A model generated the notes under the pieces. It saw nothing but the letters and a program-made list of their open reading frames with translations. It was not told the origin of the DNA and did not search any database. A DNA stretch of 64,000 nucleotides, from NCBI GenBank assembly GCA_023375675.1, contig JALQBC010000029.1:310001-374000 (forward strand), given 5' to 3'. Positions 33,439-45,900 of the stretch are shown one piece after another. The DNA is from Cytospora piceicola. Lineage: Eukaryota; Ascomycota; Sordariomycetes; Diaporthales; Cytosporaceae. The first letter of the stretch is position 1, and each line of letters opens with the position of its first letter. The translations under genes were made by a program, and so were the position numbers.

Positions 33439-35205
33439 ATGGCCCACTTCCTTGAGCTTCCGTTCGCCGTTCGACGTCGCATTTATTGCCATGCAGGCCT
33501 GGTGACAGATGGCAAGATTGATGTTCTGTGTCCCACAGAATCGAGAATCAGGGATCGCGGAGACCCTTGGCGTTGGATAACAATAGATGCTACATACAGC
33601 TTCCCTTCTGGTCTGTTCCTCACATGTCGAGCCATACACTCTGAGGCATCCTCGCTGTTCTTCTCGACAAACCAGTTCATCGTTCGCGCCAAGGGGCAGG
33701 TAGACCTGGCACCTCTCCGGTCTCTTGTCCGGTCCTCTCGTGGTCAGTTGAAGAGCCTTTTCGTGGATCTCAGTGTCCTCCCGAAGCCCATTCAGCACAT
33801 CGGACGAGGTGGCCATTTCGACAGCCACGGCGATGAGCCACTGGTGTCCTTGACGTCAAGTATCGTCGCCGAATGGCTAGATACGGCCGTCGCGATCGGT
33901 ACATTGGTCGAGCCTCGACTCCTAGGGCTCTCCTTTGTCTGTAACGTCGCAGATGTGGAAACCGCCGAGCTTATCGCCGCATCCATCGGTCGTTTCAACA
34001 CATTGCGTAGCTGCAACATTCGGCTTTCCACCAGACCGGATAGCCAGATCCAGGGCATTGCTAAACAGGCTGCAGTCCGCGCCATCGGACAGGCCTCGTT
34101 GCCAAGCTCCCCTTTCCGCTTGATGTGTCTCCCAGCAGAACTACGGCTAATGATACTCGAGTATACGGACCTTGTTACGCCACTCAAGGAGGTCGAATGG
34201 AATCCAGAGGCCAAGTACTACCTACGATACCGAACAGTAGACTGTAACCGACCCTGCGAGCCCTGGTGTCCTATAGAAACGTGCCCTCCGACAGGCGACT
34301 GGGTGCCTGAGAGCCACGTTCCCTGCTACCAGGACCTCTACCACTATGCATGCCAGTTCCGGCAGTGCTGGCAGGATCCCTACGAGCACTGCTGTTTCTG
34401 TCGGCGCTACCACGCTGCTTACTCGGCCTCCTCTCCTGGGTGTAACTGCTGGATGCCACCCCGGCCTCTGTTCCTGGTCAACAGGCAGCTCTACCAGGAA
34501 TCGCAGTCGGTTTTCTTCCAGCATAATCGGATCATCGTCACACCCCCGGAGGGTCTATGGCCTCTCTCTTCATGGCCACCTGCCGAATTGTACCCAGCCG
34601 CCGTTTTCCTGCGAAGTGCCCTACCTCCCAGTTCCCTACGATATTTACGGTTTTTAGACATTATCTTTGCACCGGTAGATCAGGTACCCGATAGTAACGA
34701 CCCGGCGTACCTGGACTGGAGACAGACCCTCGAGTGGGCACGAGATAAGCTAGAACTCCCACGACTAACGCTGCGCGTCGAGATTGCCGATTACTATGGC
34801 AATGCCCTAGTCCCCGATTCGCGCCGCAAGCCGATAGGTAAGACCGTCTACCAGATCTGTGCTGGCTATATGGCTTTAATGCGGCCGCTCGAGGCCCTGG
34901 TATCACACTCTCCTGCTATAACGAGAAATGGTCTAGAGGGAGTAGGTGAAGTGGGTGCGGAGAGAGACATGGGGCTGTACCGACTTTTTGCACACCTGGC
35001 GAGTCCATATACGTACGCTATGCATGGGTCGGAGTCGACGCAAAGGAGGCTCGCCGAGAAATGGGCTTCTTTTGGGTTGGAAAAACAGGTAGAGCAGCGA
35101 GTAATGGGCAAGGAATACGATGGTGTTACCCAGGGAAAGTGGAGTCTGAAGGTGGGGGAATGGAAATGGGAGATCTGGTATAGACACCTTGAAGGGGAGC
35201 CTTAG
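33439..35205 (+). CDS. F-box/2EXR-like protein with two similar modules
   Basis: This single-exon gene encodes 588 residues; the ATG at 33439 is the first in its frame. The N-terminal module starts FLELPFAVRRRIY (residue 4) and continues to LFLTCRAIHSEASSLFF (about 60-75). A second module starts CLPAELRLMILEY (about 230) and ends LFLVNRQLYQESQSVFF (about 344-360). Both have the pattern of fungal F-box or 2EXR proteins, where an LPxExRxxI helix is followed by a VNRxxYxES motif. If it is an F-box, its role would be as a substrate adaptor of an SCF ubiquitin ligase, but no substrate domain is recognised. Between the parts of module two lies a Cys-rich stretch (residues 269-337, about 13 Cys, including CCFC and CNC) that could bind metal. 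Members of this family are numerous and fast-evolving in fungi. Confidence 0.7.
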   Translation: MAHFLELPFAVRRRIYCHAGLVTDGKIDVLCPTESRIRDRGDPWRWITIDATYSFPSGLFLTCRAIHSEASSLFFSTNQFIVRAKGQVDLAPLRSLVRSSRGQLKSLFVDLSVLPKPIQHIGRGGHFDSHGDEPLVSLTSSIVAEWLDTAVAIGTLVEPRLLGLSFVCNVADVETAELIAASIGRFNTLRSCNIRLSTRPDSQIQGIAKQAAVRAIGQASLPSSPFRLMCLPAELRLMILEYTDLVTPLKEVEWNPEAKYYLRYRTVDCNRPCEPWCPIETCPPTGDWVPESHVPCYQDLYHYACQFRQCWQDPYEHCCFCRRYHAAYSASSPGCNCWMPPRPLFLVNRQLYQESQSVFFQHNRIIVTPPEGLWPLSSWPPAELYPAAVFLRSALPPSSLRYLRFLDIIFAPVDQVPDSNDPAYLDWRQTLEWARDKLELPRLTLRVEIADYYGNALVPDSRRKPIGKTVYQICAGYMALMRPLEALVSHSPAITRNGLEGVGEVGAERDMGLYRLFAHLASPYTYAMHGSESTQRRLAEKWASFGLEKQVEQRVMGKEYDGVTQGKWSLKVGEWKWEIWYRHLEGEP

Positions 35206-36874
35206 GTCGTGAGGGCTTCTCCGCCTCGAGCCTGGGAGATAGGGAAGGCTAATTTCGATGCATATCCAATAACCGTTCACCAGAAGTTCGCTCGTCCAAA
35301 GGATACCGTGTAAGCCTAAGTCGGTATTCATGGCCGTCACTATGGGCGAGGTCAGGAGCACTTGGGTACCTTGTCGGTGCCGATGACGTGGGGACTCCCA
35401 GGTCAAGTAGGAATTTCTGAACCTTGCTGAGGATTGAGTGAATTAAATTGGTGCAGACGGAGGGTCTCCCTATTCACGTTACGCAAGAGTGGAAGTTTGT
35501 CTAGCTCCGAGTGCTGTAGCGATGGCAGAGGGACTTCGCCGCCTTGTCCGACATTTTATACTTGCTCTTAGAAGAGACCTTTCTCTTTATCACCATCAAC
35601 CAACCAATCTCATCTGCTTATTCAGTGTTACTTGCCCTAGCACAGATTATACCCTAGGGTATCTATCCAGTTGTCTACTGTCACCGACTGTCTCCTTCTC
35701 CTTCAGCTACGCCGGTACGCCTGCCCACGCCTCCTCAAGGCCTACCGTTAGGATTCCTACCATATTAGTCTAAGAAACGTTCCCGGATGCATCAGAAGTC
35801 AGCGTCATATATTATGTCTTCAGGCAACTAACCCTACAACCTGATGCGCACGGTAGGGCCCTCCCGGGATGTTGCCTCTATGTTGTCTTGTAACATCAGC
35901 TTACTAATTACCACAAGTAGCATCGAAGAAGCTAGAATTGAATAAGCCAGCGGTGCCAGGTAGATATTAAAATAGAGTGAGCAGTAGACAGTTAACCTAT
36001 CGGCGTATATTATATACCATCTAAGTATTGTTGTCACTCCCACAGCATAGCTTACCTTGCACATGTGTGACCTTTAATTTGACAACACCGCCAATAACAT
36101 CGATGGGCTACAAACTATGATCTTCTGCTCTTTAACTATTTCAAACTTACACTCTGGTCTTTTTAATAGCCTTTGATTGGTCTTGAGCGATCAAGTCCTC
36201 TCCCACCAGCCACTCTTCCAACCTTCCGATATCCCTAGAGCTGCACATAGAGCCGCGCCGTACACACATTACCACCATCAACACCACCATTTCTAACCCT
36301 TATAAAAAAGGCGGTACTAAGAAAGAGCTAATAAGGATTGATCCAAGGTCTGGAGTAGGTCTTACTTTATATCAAAGCCTTTATATATATTCTGGACAAT
36401 CGTTTTAGATCTCGGAATTGCTCTAAAAATATGACTTGAAACTGGAGATGTGCTCCCCAGAAACAGTATCACAGGGTTTAACACTTGCTATTCTTTTTTA
36501 TAAAGACCACGAATTTATGGCATCTCGTCATCGAGGTGTAGTGGTTCACACGATCTGGGTCAAACAGAAGAACATGCACTTGGTGTATGTGTTACAATCA
36601 TTCATTTCCAGGGTGTGTGTTGTTGTCTGAAGGCAAGGAAACCAAAAGGCCTCGAGGCTGTTAGAATGGCTACCATTTCTCATTGTGGCAGCGAACTGAG
36701 CCTCCACCCCCAAAAGCCCTAAGCCTATAAAGAGGACCTACCAAGCGAGATAAATAGAATAGGAACATTGGATGACTGATCATGCATCTGATGGGGCCCG
36801 AGATCGTCGTCGATATAGACTGGCCTGTTCTTCGAGGCTATGCCAGGCTTTCCTGTCTCATCGGCGAGTTCACG
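35206..36874. other. A+T-rich intergenic region with one member of a sequence duplicate
   Basis: No gene is recognised. From about 35830 the sequence is A+T-rich with frequent TATA/TTAA words. Bases 36652-36874 are the downstream flank of the PKS and form part of the duplicate shared with 29722-30045. Confidence 0.5.
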
Positions 36875-36980
36875 CTATTGGCTCATATTTGAGGATGCCT
36901 GAGATGCTTCAACAACATTGCGTACGATACCCGCAGCACGGTGCAGCTGTTCACTAAGAGCTGTAACCCGTTCGTGCGAC
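36652..36980. repeat. Duplicate segment at the PKS 3' end (partner of 29722-30045)
   Basis: This is the intact partner of the decayed copy. It spans about 220 bp of PKS 3' flank and about 100 bp of the last coding exon. The two copies lie 7 kb apart in the same orientation with the secreted-protein and F-box-like genes between them. Confidence 0.65.
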
Positions 36981-39900
36981 CCGCCCGTGAGTGAGACTCG
37001 AACCCTATGAACAAAATTGCAAAAGTTAGTCCTGATTCGTGGCGTTGCGATTGGAAGTTACATAACAATAAGAAATCAACATACGAGTCCTTCTCTGGCA
37101 TCATGATCGACCAGAAGCCTTCTGGGTTATTGTATAAGAGCGAGACGAAGTCGTCGACGACCGACTCCGTTTCAAGTGCATTGCTCTGAACATTGATGAA
37201 GGGCTTGCCAAAGAAAAGGTTCTCGCTCAATAAACGCGGCTTCGGTGTGGTTGCGTGGGACGGCCACAGCCATCTCAGAAGTTCCATGAAGCGCACGTGG
37301 CTGCGTCCGTTCAGCGTGGCCTGCACATCGGCATGCATCTGCTTCGTGGCCGCCGACAGGAGAGCCATCATCTCGGGGGCCCCGACGGTGGCTGCTCCTC
37401 CTCCATCGTGGTATGCCTCGGCGGCCGCATCGCAGAAAGCAACGACGGCGGGCGGAGCTCTCTGTACAGCCTCGGTCCGGCCCTGATGGAAGTGAGCTAC
37501 GCTCACGGATTCCCACGAGGGGAGGTTTCGTCCACAGAGGAGGCGCACCGCGAGCTGGAAGGTAATATCAACGATCTGCTTCACGGGCATCTTGGCCCCA
37601 ACCAGGTACTCGGTGCCAAACTCGGTGAGATCTATCTGCACATAGGCCCCCGCGGAGGTGTACTCAAGGAAACGACGTCTCAGTACGTCCATATGGCTCT
37701 GTATTTCGGCTGTTGTCTGTAGAACAACCTCCTCAAGCTCGAACTGTCGAACAGTAGTGCTGTCCTTCTGATTGTGGTCATCAATGACAGACGGGTACTC
37801 TTCTATGGCCTTGGCGATCCATTCTGAAAGGCGGGCAGGACTTGTGCCGTCGACACCACCGTGCTCGGTGATTAAGCCTGAGCGGCCATTTGCGCTGACG
37901 AAAAACTGTAGCGACTTATCGAACCAGCGATTCCAGGCATCACCGATGTAGCCTTGGCGTACCCTCTGTTCAGGTGTCTCGGGACATCCGTCGTCGAGGC
38001 TCAAGACGAACAGGGCGGAATCAATGACGTTGAAATATTCAACATTGGTAGGACTCAATGCCAACAGCTCTTCTCGCACCTGATAACGGAGGATGAGTAC
38101 CTATATTTCTCAAGGAATAAGGAGGGGAATGATTGACAGAAACTTACTGCGGCCCATGAATTTCTCTCGTCTGTTGTCAATATTCCAGCCCAGGTACCGT
38201 CGTCTTCAACTTCCCCTACGATGGCCTCAAAAATGGACTTGAGCTTCTCCAACGGCACGTCCTCTCCTTCAACATGGAGCAATACTTTGAATACATGACC
38301 TCTCCTCAATACTGCGATATGGTCAAGCCCATCGTAGCGCACCAAATGGTCCTGACCGACTTTGGGCTCGCGCACCGAGTTGAAGAGCCAGTTCCATCTC
38401 CACGTGCACGCAGGCTTTCCCGCGATCCAGAAAGGCTCGACCTCACCGGCATCCATTGCCTTCTTGAATGAAAACGCTGACCAGGCAATTATGGCGGCTC
38501 GTTCGCTCTGAGACTGAGGGCTTTTGCTGTCTCGGTGTGTGATCATGATGCATTGGTACGGGGCCAGCGGCGTTCGATTGCTCAACCATCGGGCCTCCGT
38601 GATGGCATCATTATACCAACCGTTGCTCATCTCTTCGCTTTGATGCGCCTCAGCCAATTCTTGGAGAGCACATCGAATCGGACTGTCCGGGGCTTCAAGT
38701 AACTGGATATCTTGCTGAACCGTGGCCAGCTGTTCGGGGCTGTAGAGGTGTCCTGTTGTCTCGATCAAGTATCCCAATGCGTCGTCCAGGTCAGGTAGTG
38801 GCTGCTGGAGCAACTCCTCGGAATGTCGGCAGCAATCACAGCCGTGGCGAGGCTTCTCATGATGGCCATTAGTAGTGACAATCTCAGGGGGTGGTGAAGA
38901 GTCTGCCTTGCTTTCCTCTCCGGAACCTCTGCACTTGAGACTCATCCTCGACACAATGAGTTTAGCAAGAGCGATGATGCTTGGTGCGCTACTCAGCTCC
39001 GATGCTTGCAATGGGGTCTTGAAAGTGTGCTTGACCCAGTTCTTTATCTCAATGGAGACGAGGGAATCCAACCCAAGTTGGACTACAGGCTGATCGGCTG
39101 GCACCTCGTCGCCTATAAATGCCGCGAATTTGTCAAGAAGGGCTTGCTTGACAATCTTCTCAGCACCTTCGACCGAGTCGACTCGCTCAATTGCCTGGGC
39201 GGCGCTTGTTGGTTGATGAGTGGTTGATCCGTTGCTCGAGGTTTTCTCTTGTTTTCTCCGACTCGGTACGTGGTCGAACAAGTGGTCTCCCAATGCTCTC
39301 TCACCCATGGCATCTTCCATAGAGTCGCGGTCGAATGACATGATACATTGCTTGGCTTCATCAAGCCGAGCTTGAGGTCCCATGGCATACTCGAGGGCAG
39401 CGATGAGCTCTTCGAAAGACACGGAGCCTATGACCCGCGCGATATCGCTTTTCTGATCGAGGGCTATTCTTATCTGATCTGAGCCTTCTATGGCGCCCAC
39501 ATTGATGGTAGTGTACTTGGTGTGCGAGTCGATTCCGTGTTGAGCGTGCGCGAAGGCGTCTTGGAATGCATTGCCGGCGCTAATCAGAACATATTGTTTA
39601 GTATATCGTTCACAGCAGAGCCGTCGCTATGCATGTAGGGGAATCCGCCAAGTTCCAAGTAACATCTTACCTATAATTGCTTTGAGAGGTCGCACCGATT
39701 ATACTGGACACTGACGAGAGCATGATGAAGAACTCAGTGTGTTCGGGAGAACAGAACGCCTTATGCATATTCAGTGTTCCCCAAACCTTAGGTTTCAAAG
39801 CTGTGACCCAGTCCTCAAGTTGCATATACTCCAAAGGATGGTCACGAAGTACTAGTGCGCTCTGAATGATGCCCTTGATTGGGGGAAGTTCGATCACCTC

Positions 39901-42900
39901 CTCAGCAGCAGCACGCACACTCTTCTCATCGGCAATATCACACTTGACAATGTGGAGCTTCGCGCCAAGTTCGCTGATGCCTTCCTCCAGCGAAACACGC
40001 TGCTCGATATCGACATTCCGGCGAGAGAGCGTTACGATGTGGCCCGCCCCTCTCTCAGCAAGGAGGCGAATCATCCTCTTGCCTAGATCACCGAGACCAC
40101 CCCCAATGATATAAGTCCCGTCGGCATGAAGTCTGAGAGGCTTGGGTTTTGGTCGGGGTGCCTGTACAACCGTCTCTTCGTCGGCAACCAACACCAATTT
40201 CCCTATGTGCTTTCTTGCGGCGAGAAGACGAAAGGCCTCCTCGACGCGACTGATGGGGTATGTAGTCACCGGGTATACAGGCCTCAGAAGGCCCTGGTCG
40301 ACCATGCTGAATATTTCGGTGAGCCCTTTGCACACATATTCAGGGCGCAGTCTGTACATATGCGAAGTATCCACTGCAGCGAAGGTTGCCTGCTTCTCGA
40401 AATTGGCCATGTTCAGCTGGCTGCGCTCATAGATGTCCGTCTTGCCAATCTCGAGGAAGGTCCCGAAGGGGGCGACGCAGTCCCAACTGTCCATCAAAAA
40501 TTCGCCAGAGAGCGAGTTGAGGACAACGTCAACGCCCTTACCATGCGTCAAGCGCATGATGCCTTTCTTGAAATTCCGAGAGTGAGACGAGAAAATGTGA
40601 CTGTCGGGAACACCATAACGGTCCTGAATGAGCGTTCTCTTTGAGACGCTGCCCACGGTGGCATAGACCTCTGCCCCAAGCATTTTCGCTATCTGGATTG
40701 CAGCCTGACCTACACCACCAGAGGCTGCGTGAATCAATATGCTCTGGCCACTCTCCAGCCGAGCGACCTGGGTAATGCAGTACCAGGCTGTATAGTAGAT
40801 GACAGGGATAGAAGCGGCGTCGGAGAAGGAGATGGATTCCGGAATTGCAATGGCGCCCTTGCCTTGGATCCGTACCTGATTTCCAAAAGGGTCTACCATG
40901 AGTCCAACGACCCTGTCTCCCAGTCTCCACAGTGATTGGAGGTTCGAACCGACTGCAGTAATTATTCCAGCCACCTCACCCGTCATTGGAACCCCGGGAC
41001 GCATCTGGCCCAAGGCAATGAATACGTCCTTAAAATTGACACCGTATGCTCGAGCTTGCACCTCAATCTGGTCAGGCCCAAGCGCTTCTGCCGTCATATT
41101 GTTGTTGTCCACAAAGCGAAGGGTGTTTAACAATCCTGGTACTTGTACGTCAAGCATTAGCGGTCTATCTTTGTCAAGATAGCTATAGGTGCCCATGGTA
41201 TTTTCCTGGTTGTTGCGGCTGTTGTTGAATGTAGCATAGGGTTCATCAGGAATCACCCTCGGGATGGTCACTTTGCCATCACAAAGGGCATACTCCCATT
41301 CTTCAGACCTAGCCTCTTCTGAGATTGGCCAGAATGATGATATGGCAATTTCGGCGAGGGCATCACCAATACCCTTGAAGCGTTCGGGATTGGAGAGAGA
41401 ACGCTGCAGGTCTTCTTGGACATCGATCGTGACGAGCCGTAGACCAGGACTTTCGCGCCGGACTACCCTGGCCATGCCGTTGATCATATTCTTCAAGGCC
41501 ACAAGATCAGACTGAGGACTTCCCTCCTGGAAGCTGACCCAGAGGACAGTTCTGCCTTGAAGCAAAAGCTGTTTTGTCAGCTCAAATGTCTCGCTTGCCG
41601 GATCCAGCAGCAACGCGTGCTCGGCAGAGTCAATGACAATCACAAGTCTGTCGAGATCTTCTATTGCAATCGAGCCCAAGGGTATCTGAGTGGACGATAC
41701 TCTCTTCTTGTGCAAGGAAAGACATAATTCGTCTCCAAGGGCCGTCTGTTGGGAAGAGTCAGGATACCCAAGATGGACACTCGCCTTCATTTCGACATTG
41801 GGGTTCGCATCGCTTTGATTCTGGACATTGGCAGGCAAGGTGGCCTTGCTCACAATCATACTGCTCAAATGAGATGAGTGTCCAAGGTGGGCGGGGATCG
41901 CAAGCTCTGTGCCGCTGAAGCCGTGACGCCTCAATAAGCCGTCCCACTGCGGCACCGTGAGTAGCGGTCCATCCTTGCGTCCGTCTTCCGACATCCACCA
42001 GCCTTCTAGGGTGCCAAAGATGGTGTTTGACGCGGCAGCGAGCCCAGTAAGCTCTATCAGGACTAGGCGACCTCCAGGTTTCAACAGCCTGCCCACATTA
42101 TTGATTGTGACATCCATCCTTGGCGTTGCGTGTAACACGATAGAGGCAACAATCAAGTCAAACGAGTTCGCCGAGAAGTCCTGCTCGAGCGGATCACGCG
42201 AGATGTCCAACGTCTTGAATTCGATTTGATCGGACCACTGGCTGAATTTACTACGCGCTCGCTCGAAGAAACCTGAGGAAATGTCGGTATAGGTGTATTG
42301 CCCCAGGAGCAGCCGGCCTTGACGATCGATGCTCTCCATGATAGGCATGGTCGCGCTGCCAGTGCCCGCACCAATTTCGAGAATCTTCATGTTAGGGCTC
42401 TTGTGTACGACAGTCTTCATATACTCAGCCACCTGGGCATAGTGACAGCTGAAGAGTGTATACTCCGAGTAGAGTCGCCCCAGAAGGTCCTTCTCAAGGA
42501 GGAGTTCTAGGGAATTCGCCTTTCCACTGAAGATATCAACTAGCCGGGGCCCAAAGCGACTAAGAGTGTATCCCACGATGTTGTCATCCCTTGCCTGGTC
42601 TATGAGATTGGCCTTTTCGTCTTCAGACTTGACATCCTTCAGAAGCTGTCCTGCAGGTTCAGACTGATTCCACGCCACCATCCAGCTCAAGAGCTTGGAA
42701 AGGTGTGGGGTACATGCTTCCGATATATCCATTTCCTGCAGGCGGTCGAGTGCCTTACGGATAAATATTGTTGCAACTTGGTCGTTGAGACGCAGTTGGT
42801 CCTCAGCGATGAAGTGGCTGAGGGTCCCGTGCCCAACATCAAGGAGCTTGTTGTGAGAGACGCGGTCCATAAAATGGCCTTGTGTGAGGTAGCTAAAATC

Positions 42901-45900
42901 GGGCTTCCACTCCATCTTGTAGTTCGTCTTCTGCTTGAGTGACCTGTTGTTGGCCGAATCGGCCTCGCCAACAACTTGAAGTCGGATTCCGGTAGCCGTG
43001 AGCACGGGGCGGAGCGTGCCATCCTTTTGCTTCTGATAGGCACATGAATTTCCAAGCGCTGTACGTGAACCTTCTGGAAGCAGAGTGAGAGCCACCGTTA
43101 GTTCAGAGCCAGGCGTATTATCTATATCCGTAGCTATCGACAGCTCACCAAGGATGACCGGCATGACTGGAGCAATGGAGCACTCTCGCCGGAACACTGC
43201 GGCCTGAAGCTGATTCACGGCGTCGAATGTAGTAGGATGAATGAGATGCGGCTGCATGTACTGCCCAGGCATCATTTGGACAATGTCCTGAATCACTACG
43301 TTGGCAAGGCCGCAGCACTTCCCGACGTGAATCTCTTTGAGACCCTGGAAGCTAGGGCCGAAGGAATTCCCTGATGTTGCTAGATCATCATAGAGATCTG
43401 ATGGATTGATGGGGGTGGGAGATGTAGCCTGAATGTTCTGCAACAATTCAAGGGCGTCTGCAGTTGATAAGTCGTCCTCCCTACTGCCTTCGACCTCGTC
43501 AACTTGGGTCTCAGTCTCCATTACGACAATGCCGGTAGAATGCTCGATCCAAGTGTTGCTCTGAGGATCGTGAGAAAGAACACGGAAATACTCCCAGCGG
43601 CTTCCTTCGTGCTGACGTGCAGGACTGAGTGTGAGTTGCAACTCGACTTCAGGGGTATAGCTGCGGTAGCTACTATCATCTTGCGAGGCGCTGACGACGA
43701 CAGACTTCTTGAAGGTGACGTCTCGGAAGTGAATTCGCTTGATATGGCCTGAGGTCTGCCGTAATTGGAATAGTTGTTTCATGGCCTCGGTAACCATGGC
43801 TATATAGCCAGCACCTGGAAAAATGACGAATCCCTCAACGATATGGTCTTGAAGCCACGGGAGAGACTGTAGGCTCACGTGGTATCTCCATCGCGGCTCA
43901 TTTGTGTTGCTACCGATGTCAAAAAGTCCAACGAGGTCGTGATAAGGAAAGGGACGCAACCGATGCCCCTTACTGAGCCTTGATTCATGCCAGTAACTGG
44001 AAGTATGATCCCACGGATATGTTGGAAGACCTTGAAGGACCTTGTAGGGTCTCTCACTTTTACCCAAGTCGTTCATTACAGGTAGTAGCTGGACTGGAAC
44101 CCCAGTTTCAAAAGCCTTTCCTAATGAATGTAGTATGGTCGTTACTGCGCTTTGGTTCCGTACAAGACTTGGGATGTAAGTGTACTCGAAAGAGCCACCC
44201 GAGATGCTCGATAAGGACTGTCTCAAAGGTCCCGCAAGCGCTGAATGGGGGCCAACTTCTACCAGAAGATTGGCTCTAGAGGTAAGAGCCAAGTGCTCTG
44301 CTACCAACTGAGACGCGGCACTGAACTTGACTTTTGATACTAGGTTGGAAACCCAGTAAGACGGTCCAAATTCGGACAGCTTGCGTATACCGGTGACAGA
44401 TGAGTAGAAAGCAACGTCCTTCCGTGGATTATCGTGACTCAGGCCATCCAGAGAGGAAAGGTACGACTGTGCCACCGCCTCCATATGGTAAGAATGGTAG
44501 GCTGAGTCCACCTTGAGCTGTCTGTTGAAAATGGATGCAGTGTCCAAGGCAGCTTTCAACTCTGTGATAGCCTTCAGGTCGCCAGAAATGGTGGTGCTTT
44601 CGGGACTGTTGACGCAGGCCACAGTAACCTTTCCATTGGCGAGTTTTTGAATCCGAGAGGTGACTGCTTCTTCCCCTTCACCAACGGCCAGCATAGCCCC
44701 TTGTTCTGCATTTAGGCTCTTGGCCATAGACGAAAAGATGCCTCTGTGGTAGGCTACTTGTATCGCAGCGTCCCTGCCCAAAGCACCAGCAGCGTAAGCC
44801 GCTGCAATCTCGCCGGAACTGTGGCCGCATACGGTATCCGGTCTGATACCATAGCTATCGAACAGGTCAAAGAGGGCTATCTGAACCGCTGTTGTTGCTG
44901 GCTGGGAATATCTGCTGTTGCTGAGTCGGGAAGCCTCCTGGCTCCGAGACAACTCCTCGACAAGGTCCCAATTGCATCCGAGGCCTCTGAGGCTATCGTT
45001 GCAAGACAAAATTGAGCTCTTGAAGACCGATGAGCTTGTCAGGAGCTCCCGCCCCATTGCAAACCACTGAGCACCTTGCCCCGTGAAGACGAAGGCCACT
45101 CCAACCTCTTTGGCTGCTCTGACTTGGCGAAGCCTTGGATCTTCTAACGCGCTTGCCATTTCTTTTAGGTTGCTTGCAACGACGCCGCAACGCCAGGGGA
45201 GCTTTGAGCGACGGACATTCAAAGTGTAAGCCAGGTCATCGAAGGATACACGACTGCCTTGGTCGGACCCGAGCCATTGTCTCAAGTTGGTAATGACGTT
45301 GCTGAGCGACTTCTCAGAGTTTGCCGAGAGGACGACTAGCCTTGTGGCTCCTGTGACGTGTTCTTCACCATCTTCGTTGACAGAGCCATTGAAGCGGCGT
45401 TCGTGATGGTTTTTCTTGGGTAGATCGTAACCAGCGATAGGCGTGCAGTCGTGTGCCTCGATAATGGCATGGGCATTGGTTCCACCATAGCCAAAGCTAT
45501 TCACCGAGACACGCCTGGGCCCAACATAAGCCTGCGGCGTGAGTGATCGAAGTTCCAATGGCACCTGAGTTCGAAAGTCAGCAAGCTTGTACAAGAACTC
45601 CGTCATGCTGAAGGCCAGTGCTATTGGGATCAAAGCCATGGATTTCACCGGTACGGGATGCGCGATTGAGAATCCAATGGGGAGATAATTGTATAAATGT
45701 GGAGGTCCTCGCCCCTTGAAAACGAAAGACTTACTGCGATTCCCCTTTCCTCAAGATGAAGAGATGGTTTGGGGTTGATGAAGTTGAGATTTGGCGGAAT
45801 CTGATTTTTCTTCAAGACCATTATGGCCTTGATAATCCCTGCTACTCCGCTGGATGACTCCAGGTGGCCAATATTGCTCTTGATGCTTCCCTAAGGCGAC

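Noticed and set aside
36986..37004. tRNA T-arm-like GGTTCGAGTCTC on the minus strand
   Set aside because: It is inside the last PKS exon, and no acceptor stem or A box is found nearby.
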